Origin: Larix sibirica
Taxonomy: Eukaryota > Streptophyta > Pinopsida > Pinales > Pinaceae
DNA length: 24,962 bases
NCBI GenBank assembly: GCA_004151065.3
Contig: NWUY0300024504.1
Span: forward strand, 57,987 to 82,948
Reading direction: 5' to 3'
In this document: one piece after another, positions 17,721 through 24,962 of the stretch
Numbering within the stretch: the first letter of the stretch is position 1
Layout of the letters: the number at the start of each line of letters is the position of its first letter
The notes under the pieces: model-generated
Told to the model about the DNA's origin: nothing
Databases searched by the model: none
What the model saw: only the letters and a program-made list of their open reading frames with translations
Made by a program: the position numbers and the translations under genes

Positions 17721-20700
17721 CTAGTAAAAGTTAATAGAGCCTTCAACTCTATTCAGAGGGCCACCAAAATGTTTGAAAGTTATAATCCCCTCCTTATGAC
17801 TCAACCCAGTCTTTGAAGATCTGATCAATTAAAGATCTGATCCTCTGTTGCCAGTGACCTAGAGACGCCACCCTCAGAGTACTAATGCCACAAGCCCAAT
17901 CTATAATAGCAGACGAGTCTCCAATTACCTGAAGATCAGTAATGTTAAATGTCTGGCAAATGTAAGCAGTCCACTGAGGGCTAGTAACTCTACATGTGTA
18001 TTAGTGCCCTTACCAACACCAAAGCATAATTCAAAATACTCAGATGGAGAAATGATCAATAAGCAACCAGCACCTCCATTATCCCTCTGTGCAGCTCCAT
18101 CGAAATAGCCACAAGGCCGGCCAACATCCACCTGTGGAGAGAATGTAATACGCAGACCGGTCTGTCTCTCCTGGGTTGGCACATCTGTAAGGTAATAGAG
18201 TAAGAAGGACCGAGCAGTAACAAAGGTGATTCTGTAATCATCAAAGATCACCGCATAACGAAGATGCCATATACCCCAAAAAAAGAGTAAAGGATAGGTA
18301 GGGTAAGATCGTTTGTGCTCCAACCACTCAGACAAGGCAACATCCAATGATAATTGATTCCAATGAAAAACAATATCCCATCTATCAGAAAAGAAATTCC
18401 AAAGTTGACAAGTTAATAGACAATTCATGAATAAATGCTCCACATTTTCCAAGTCTAGGTAGCAAAAAGGACATCCAAATGGACCCATACCTCCTCTGCA
18501 ATAATAATAATCACCAGTGAGGATTCTATTAGAAAGCGCCAGCCAAGTAAAGCACAATACTTTAAGGGGGGCTTTCCACTTCCACAGATGGCCAAACCAC
18601 CATCTTCCCACCAGAGGTAAATGTTGCAGAGTAATAGCTGAGTAAGCCAGTTGTGTAGTTAAATCACCATCCAAATCTTTCCATGACGAGATTAGATTGT
18701 CAGATGATCACGGAGTCGAATACCAGCATGAGAAAGAACCTGAAAATACTGATCCCACTCCTCACCGCAAAAACCAGCTAAGCCAATGTCACTAGCAAGT
18801 AACCAATAACCAAATGATGATGAGCTTTGCCCGTTCTTAGCCTGATTCAAGAAATTAATCCCCCGTTGATGAATGTAGACCATAGTAGTATTGGATAGAA
18901 CTGCATAACACCCAATAATAGAGTCTACACCAACACATACTTGGTAACCATCTCCCACAGACCAAGCCAGATGCTTCAATAAAAGGGGAAAGACTAGAAC
19001 AAGAGCCCTCCAGCAAATAGAAACACCAACAGTAGATTTTCGAGTCGATCGGACCCAATCAGTAACAGTAGTTCCTTTCAAATATTTATCCCGCATCAAA
19101 CACCCCCATAATCCAGAATGAGTAAGTGCATGCCATAAACTCTTTAGGTGAAGAGCTTGGGAAACCAGATGGAGATTACGAATACCTCAGCCTCCAAGTG
19201 ACCTAGGAAGAACTAATCGGTACCAAGCCACCATGTGTGTACCATTCAAAACAGGCCCTGCATACCATAGAAAATTAAAGATAATACTGCGAATTCGATT
19301 GAGTACAGTGAGAGGAACCCGCACCATGTAAACCAATAATCAGGGAGATTGGCTAATACAGACCGAATAAGGACCAATCGGCCGCCCACTGAAAGTCTTA
19401 TGTTGTACCATACCAAAATCTTCTTCTCAAATTTATGAATTAACCAGTTCCAATCACTTATGAAATAACCATTGGGTTTCAAGAAATAACCAAGATAGTT
19501 CAGTCCCAGTTCCAGCTGCTAACAGTTCATAGACAAAAGATCAGCTACCCGGGAGTTGATACCTTCCTCAACACAAAGGTCATAAAGTCTCGATTTCATA
19601 ACTCTCATAATCATACCAGATGCCAAACATAACCAATCTAAAATGTATTTAAAATGGATCCACTTTGCAAACTAACCAATCCCAAACAGCGAGACATCGT
19701 CCACAAATAGAAAATGAGTAACATTATAATGTTTTGATACCTTAATACCCACAATCTTACCTGCAACCTGTGCCTGTGATATGAGCCTACTAAGTCCCTC
19801 AATAATCAGCAAGAAAAGAAGAGGGGACAGCGGACACCCCTGGCGAAGACCACGAGAACTTTGAAATAAATCACATGGACAACCATTAATGAGGACATCA
19901 AAGTTAGCCAATGTGACACAACCAAGGATTCACTGTGTGCCATTATAATCAAACCCGACATTCAACAGAAGAAATTATAAAAAAGACCAATTGACCAGAT
20001 CATAGGCCTTTACCAGATTGATTTTCAAAACAAAGGAAGGACTATGAGAAACCTTGGAAGAGTGAACAGTTTCCTGTGCAGCTCCAATAGCATCAAATAT
20101 CAACTGTTGATCAAGAAACCCAAATTGTTCCTACGAAATGCCTCTAGACAAACCAGATTTAATACGATTGGCAATGACTTTCGCAATAACTTTATAAAGA
20201 AAATTGTAGAGCGAAATCGGATGAAAGTCATGAAACTTCTTCGGTTTAGCAATCTTAGGTATCAATGTCAGAAAAGTAGCATTGAGATCACCGAAGACCT
20301 GACCAGTCAATCGAGACTCCTCCACCAAACAAACAATATCCATCCCAAAAAGATAAAAAAAACTGGAGGAAAAATTCGACAGACCAGCCATCATGCCCAA
20401 GACTCTTGTCCTTGGCCATCTTGTGCATAACCCTTCAACCTCGACCAGTGTAACCAGAGCATTCAAGTGAGCATTGTTGTCAGTAGTAAAAAAAGAAGGC
20501 ATAGCCTGTAAAATTTCCATTTGTGTCGCCAGGTCTAAACTATTAGACTTCTTAAATAGAGCCCCAAAATGAACTTTAGTTGCAACCTCAATATCGGCCT
20601 AAGAAGTAATCAGCACACCATCAGAATCTTCAATTTCCCAAACAGTAGAGTGTTTACGTCTCATATCAGCAAAATTATGAAAAAACTTGGTATTTCGGTC

Positions 20701-21779
20701 CCTAGCTGACATTCAAATAGCCCTACTTTTGAGACGCCACATTACTTCATCCTGAAGTAATATCTCTTCTTTCTCCGCCTCCAATCCCCTGAGAGCTTGA
20801 ACATCCAAATCCACAAGATTATGAAAATTAGGATCTTGATAATATGACAAAATGTACTGATCCTCAAGTTCAATAAAGCTCTACTTCTGAGCCTGCAAAT
20901 AACTGTGTACCCAAGGAGTGATAACCTACTTCAAAGAGCGGAGAAACCTCAGCAAAGAACGCATAATAGGTGCAGACCGAGCAGAAAGAGAATGGGACCA
21001 ATGCTCATGAACCAAATTCTCAAATGAGAGAACAGATGACCAAGTCAAGCAAAATTTGAAAGGAAACCTAAACAACCTCTCTCCATTACCCACCTTCAGT
21101 AGTATAGAAAGGTGATCAAAGATACACGCAGGCACAATGGAAGAAGAACATCTCAAAATGGCACCAAGAAGTTGATCACAAATAAGAAATCGGTCCAATC
21201 TCTTGGCAATATGTGCAGAATCCTTGCGGCCATTCCGCTAGGTTGATGAGATAGGTTTAGAAGCCACATCAACTAAACCATGGCGAGTAAACAGTGAATG
21301 AAACCATAACTGTAATGGATAAGGTCGAGCCGAAAGCCCCAAATCTCCCCACTCTGTAACGTAAGGTTCAAATCCCCTGCAATAACCAATGAAGTTAAGT
21401 CTAATAACCCCACAGCTTCCAACTTGGACCAAAATTGTTGTCTACCCACATAGGGCTTGTAACAATTAAGTAGTTGAAGCTCCAAATCAAGATCATGAGA
21501 CTAACCCAGAATAAGAATGCCCCCATCAGTAATAAAAGGGCGAAAACGGTAAAGAAGAGAGTTCCAAGCAACAAGTAACCCCCCCAAAAGGCCAACCGAG
21601 TCAATGGTAAAACAATCCTAGGATGGGAAAAGACGCCAAATGAGATCCCGATCCTTCTCACCAAAAACCATATTTTCCTGGAAGAAGATAATATCCGGAC
21701 GAGTAGAAACAACCAAATGCTTAAGGGCTCGAAATTTGTGGGGCACAGACCCACGAAGATTTAGTGAAAGTAGAATCAT
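17721..21779 (-). pseudogene. LINE C ORF2: endonuclease-RT-zf-RVT-RNase H, broken
   Basis: Start ATG at 21779 (MILLSLNLRGS). Endonuclease (codons about 1-235): FFQEN, LLGGLLVAWNS, LNCYKPYVG, VIAGDLNLTLQSG, then after a frameshift LVDVASKPISST, a stop, RNGRKD, KRLDRFLI and FDHLSI (SDH changed to FDH). RT (about 500-730): LIPKIAKPKKFHDFHPISLY, VLKINLVKAYD, RGLRQGCPLSPLLFLLIIEG and the catalytic FVDD at 19707-19696. KYLKGTTVTDWVRSTRKS marks the region beyond RT. zf-RVT (about 1080-1120): CPFCYLDLENVEHLFMNC. RNase H (from about 1226): YFDGAAQRDNGGAG, HVELLALSG, VIGDSSAIIDW, then a deletion and SKTGLSHKEGIITFKHF, ending TAG 17723-17721. In-frame stops lie at 21618, 21501, 21238, 20926, 20881, 20713, 20599, 20131, 19975, 19930, 19672, 19519 and 19187. 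Frame changes occur near 21340, 19255, 18690, 17930 and 17805. Confidence 0.93.
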
Positions 21780-23310
21780 CAGGTAACCCTTGAAATAACA
21801 TGTACCGCTCTAAGAGGTTCAAAGGTGTATGAAACATCAGCAGAAACAGAATCCAGATCAAGTAGCCCAGAAAGTGGAGCTAAAGGAGTAAATGAAAAAT
21901 CATCACCACCCAAAGACCGGGTCAAATCCTTACGTCATCTTCCCCCTCAGTTTTTTCCGAATAGTGACATTAGGGTTTCCCGACCTAAGGGGAGTAATAG
22001 GAGCTTGCATGCCATGATGAATCTCCAAAGTATCCTTACACAAGTCCACAAACACCACAGGATCCACAGTAGTATTTGACGGGGTATGCCCAAACCGTTC
22101 TAGTAGGACCAACTCATCTTCTAGGAGTTGTGAGTCAAGTAAGGAATCCATAACCGCAGGTAGAAAAGGAACCTCAACACAATCTGTAAACCCCCTTCCG
22201 TCGGCCCCAAAGACGGAACAGGTATACTAGCTGAAACAGATCAATCCACCAGTAACCCAGAAACCCAAGACATATCTTTGGGAGAAAGAGTGGCAAAAAA
22301 ATCAAGAAAAAGAGATTTTAGCTTACCTTTGAAAGTAGTAGGCACAGTATCCAGACTCCCCATCGATACCCTAGTAGTTGGTACACCAGTCTCCATAGCA
22401 GTCTGAACCACAGAGGGCGAAAAAGGCAGAGCAGCAGAATCCAGAATCCCCAAATGACAGTTAGCATGGAGATGGCCAGCCTCCCCACATAAATGACACC
22501 TGAATGGTATCCCCCAATAGTCCAGGGGTTGAGAGAAACGCTTGTGCCCCCAGTTGACAACAACCTCCGCCGGAAGGACCAAGGCTGCATCAATCTCAAC
22601 AAGAACCCACACCGTCCATTTATCCTCATGGAAAATGGAGTTTCATCAAAATAGATGAACTGCCCTATCTAGTTTGCCAAGGCAACAAAGATATCCACAA
22701 ACCAAAGTTCCAGAGGAAACCCTTTGAGCATAACCCAAAAATGTGTCTGCGAAAGCTTCTCCGTTCTAGGATTAAACTCAAGATTCCATCTCTGTAAACA
22801 AAGTGACCCCTGCCCAAAAACCCAAGTCCAGTTCAAAATCAAATCAACATATTCTGAGTCCAAAAACCGAAACAAAACCCAATTGTTCACCAAGATATGG
22901 ATACGCGGGAAATACTGTATAAGTGGTTTCCAAACCTCCAAAACCCATTTCAGTATAGACGCCCTGCAAACCGGAATAAAATAGACTTTCCCCACCAGAG
23001 CCCCAGCTGAGAGACTAAGGACCCTGTCCATCTGTACATCCTTACCAACAGTCATCTTAGGAACATCACTACGAAGTTTGTAAAGTTTATGAGCCCTATG
23101 AACTCTGGCCTTCTGACCTCGGCTACGAGAGAGGCCCCCTCCACGTCTAGGAAGCTTATCCGGTTGAAAAAATTCCCCCGTCTCTGAACCTTCCTCAGAT
23201 AAACCGTCCCCTCCCACAGTGAGTAAAGGGTCATTAGAAGAGACAGAGTGTTCTAACCGTATCAGTCCCACATCCCGAGTAGGGCCAAAACCACCTTCTA
23301 CTAACACCAT
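21779..23310 (-). pseudogene. LINE C ORF1: DUF4283 and CCHC zinc-knuckle protein, broken
   Basis: First ATG at 23310 (MVLVEGGFGPTRD); the same frame is open 30 bases further up to TTG, but no earlier ATG exists. A basic segment (LPRRGGGLSRSRGQKARVHR) precedes the DUF4283 domain (VGKVYFIPVCRASI, NNWVLFRFLDSEYVDLILN, WNLEFNPRTEK, FWVMLKGFPLELW). TAG at 22671-22669 interrupts, IGQFIYFDETPFSM continues, and a one-base shift near 22629 leads to VWVLVEIDAALVLP and YWGIPFRCHLCGEAGHLHANC. Its zinc knuckle CX2CX4HX4C is intact. TGA at 22243 follows; a polar tail continues in a second frame (22190-21930, LLEDELVLLERFGHTP) and a third (to 21779, GGDDFSFTPLAPLSGLLDLD). The final TGA shares its A with the ORF2 ATG. 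The core domains are certain; the C-terminal extension is inferred across frame changes. Confidence 0.85.
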
Positions 23311-23355
23311 CCGACACAAAATAAAAAAAGAAACACTCAATAATCACTAGAATAA

Positions 23356-23374
23356 TCACAAATATTTAAGGTTT
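23356..23374. repeat. LINE C target-site duplication, right copy (19 bp)
   Basis: Identical to 17439-17457. This copy flanks the 5' end of LINE C. Confidence 0.95.
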
Positions 23375-23889
23375 GATAAATGCAATTAGTTTATGTATTT
23401 ATAAATAATGAATAGACATTGAATTGAAACGTTAGTGTCCATTCAATGCGCTAAATAATTCCACTTTTGCAGGTCGATACTTGTAGCAACACCTAAAGTA
23501 AGATGGAAAAGGGATAACAATGTGTTAAAAGTAATAATAAAATTTTGTTATGATGTAAAAAAAAAATTGTTTATAAATAGATTATGTGTTTGATGTTTTT
23601 TTGGGATAGAAAAATGTAAAAATTTATGTTTTCTCTTTTGAAAAGAAAGATTTTAGAATTTAGACAAAATTGATTTTATATTTAATATAAAGTTATAATC
23701 TATTTTCTAAGAAAAAAAAATTACAAATTCATCCTCAACTAATAATAAATTTTTAACAATATTTTTTTAATTTAAAATTTTATAAAAATAAATTTTAAAA
23801 TTAAAAAATATATTACATAATAATAAATTAATGTTTAGAATTTTCGCTAAATTTGTTAAATTAGTATGTGGTATGAAAGGTGACATGTA
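23375..23889. other. AT-rich DNA, nothing recognised
   Basis: Runs of A and T with no coding similarity; continuous with the pre-insertion target of LINE C. Confidence 0.5.
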
Positions 23890-24087
23890 GGATATATATT
23901 ATACTGCAAAACTTAACTTTGAAATTAAAGTAAGTTTGTCAATACTTTGTTCATATCCTTAGATATGATGGTTTGAATTTAAATCTTAGGATATATATTA
24001 TACTTCAAAACTTAATTTTGAAATTAAAGTAAGTTGGTCAATATTTTGTTCATATTCTTAGATAGAATTGTTTGAATTTAAATCTTG
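23890..24087. repeat. 99-bp tandem duplication, slightly diverged
   Basis: 23890-23988 (ggatatatattatactgcaa onward) is repeated at 23989-24087 with a handful of differences (for example actgcaaaa to acttcaaaa, aagtttgtc to aagttggtc, atccttag to attcttag, atatgatgg to atagaattg). There are no other copies in the window. Confidence 0.9.
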
Positions 24088-24962
24088 GTTTATTAGTCCT
24101 TGTCTTCGACTGCAAAGACTTTAGTAACGACTTTGTCGTCTTTTAACATTAGTTCTCATACAAATTAATCAATCATATGAATTTATTTTTAACCAAACAT
24201 TAGTGTTTACTAAGTTTTTTTTAATTACTATTTTTTGGCCAATAAAAAATTTGGACCTCTTATTTGGTCTCTTTTCGCCTCTTTTCGAGGCGAGCAAGGC
24301 AAGCAAGCTTATGTTTAATAGAATATTTTGAAGAGGGTATTTGCTTCTTCTTCTTTTTCAACTTCGACTGGATTAATGCTAAGATGGCCTATCATTAATC
24401 TGAAACATTTTATGTTTGTGCCACTGTTATCTTTGCTTGATGTATGTCATATTTTGAGCTTATTGTTGTGCCGCCGCCCCATCTCCTTGATCTGCCACAT
24501 GTCATATATTGTTTTGTACTTACATGAGATTAGAGCTTAAATTTTGTGGCTCCTCACTTCTCAAACATAAGAATACTCAACAATTTTGATAAATCCATCA
24601 ACATACTTTGTTCATGATGCTAGCTTTCAAATGTTCGAGGTTTATGGACAAGTTCTCTCTTGCTCAGCTCAAGTAAACATGTGTTTTATTGTTTTCTAGA
24701 GCCTAGTATGATCATAATAAAGGATTTGTTTCTAAATTTTGTTACTTGATGCAGTTGATGCATATTTCTTAATATATGAATGTCTATTTCTGAATATGAA
24801 CAAGAATCTCTGAATGCATGTTTCTGAGAGACTGCTATGGAAACTTTGTGCATGAGGTGTTATTTACTATTGGGCTAGTGCAAGGTAATGATACCCAATT
24901 ATGACACGTTAGTTGCAATGACATTCTGGAAAAACATAAATATTATCATTAAAATGAATTAT
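24088..24962. other. No gene seen; two short hairpins
   Basis: Non-coding by inspection. Two perfect small palindromes occur: acgac-ttt-gtcgt (24127-24139) and cgcctc-ttttc-gaggcg (24276-24292). The open frame at 24328-24540 (70 codons) shows no recognisable motif. Confidence 0.45.

Larger units (their letters stand above)
17458..23355 (-). mobile_element. LINE C: near-complete 5.9-kb plant L1-type LINE
   Basis: On the - strand the element reads: short leader (23355-23311), ORF1 (from 23310), ORF2 with endonuclease, RT, zf-RVT and RNase H (21779-17721), a 263-bp 3' UTR with a terminal stem-loop, and a short A-rich tail (aaaaaaaata). It is bounded by a perfect 19-bp duplication, the hallmark of target-primed reverse transcription. 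The implied first-strand nick on the + strand is GTTT/GA, close to the TT-rich/AA preference of L1 endonucleases. The leader is only 45 bp before the first ORF1 ATG, so slight 5' truncation is possible. Both ORFs are disabled. Sequence phrases differ from LINEs A and B, so this is a different lineage. Confidence 0.95.

Noticed and set aside
20044-20430. 128-codon + strand frame
   Set aside because: It is antisense to the conserved RT domain of LINE C, which explains the openness.
21401-21754. 117-codon - strand frame in the endonuclease region
   Set aside because: It is the wrong frame over the real endonuclease, whose motifs (GDLN, NCYKPY) read in the neighbouring frame.
21825-22079. 84-codon + strand frame
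   Set aside because: Antisense to the ORF1/ORF2 junction region of LINE C; no recognisable motif.
22724-22984. 86-codon + strand frame
   Set aside because: Antisense to the DUF4283 domain of LINE C ORF1.
24276-24292. Hairpin cgcctc-ttttc-gaggcg as a terminator
   Set aside because: Intrinsic terminators are not a feature of plant nuclear genes, and no gene lies upstream.
11559-24883. Shared 14-mer ttgggctagtgcaa near 11567 and near 24870
   Set aside because: The flanks on both sides do not match, so it is probably coincidence or a very old repeat trace.
1-24962. A novel multi-gene system or host gene cluster
   Set aside because: All coding similarity I can recognise on either strand belongs to LINE proteins; the remainder is non-coding or simple repeats.

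Overview
This window looks like gene-poor intergenic DNA from a large plant nuclear genome. The L1-type LINE fragments carry DUF4283/zinc-knuckle ORF1 proteins and ORF2 proteins with an RNase H tail, which is a plant arrangement. The style of two of them (phrases such as LGKYID.EP, RICVE.DLEKGLPEAI and YEHLAFKC), the depth of decay and the nested insertions suggest a gymnosperm, probably a conifer. That placement is inference. No intact host gene, tRNA, rRNA or CRISPR array was found. Almost everything recognisable is a dead retrotransposon or a tandem repeat.

Layout. (1) Bases 1 to about 6930 hold LINE A on the + strand, a heavily mutated LINE that enters the window inside ORF1. Its ORF1 is split by a 1938-bp solo LTR (623-2560) with TGTTG...CAACA ends and a perfect 5-bp AGAAT duplication. 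Its endonuclease, reverse transcriptase and RNase H remnants then run to about 6930. (2) About 7155-9170 holds LINE B, + strand, same family: most of ORF1 and the N-terminal part of the endonuclease, then it stops abruptly beside an ambiguous base. (3) 9245 to about 12006 is non-coding and LTR-like, with a GC-richer core. (4) 12127-12454 is a 33-bp minisatellite with a 99-bp higher-order period. (5) 13146-13454 is an assembly gap that abuts a 38-bp tandem repeat. (6) 13550-17438 is AT-rich and contains a diverged direct-repeat family with one perfect 55-bp tandem duplication. (7) 17458-23355 is LINE C on the - strand, a nearly complete 5.9-kb plant L1 with a perfect 19-bp target-site duplication and a 3' stem-loop. 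ORF1 and ORF2 appear to overlap as TGATG. Both ORFs are dead. (8) 23375-24962 is AT-rich with a 99-bp tandem duplication.

No genes work together here as a living system. What the sequence records is an order of events: LINE A inserted, an LTR retrotransposon landed in it and recombined to a solo LTR, LINE B and an LTR-like element lie next to it, and LINE C is a separate insertion in the opposite direction. I saw no convincing new biological system. The most worthwhile details are the TGATG junction, the higher-order minisatellite, the motif array inside the solo LTR, and the repeat at the gap edge.
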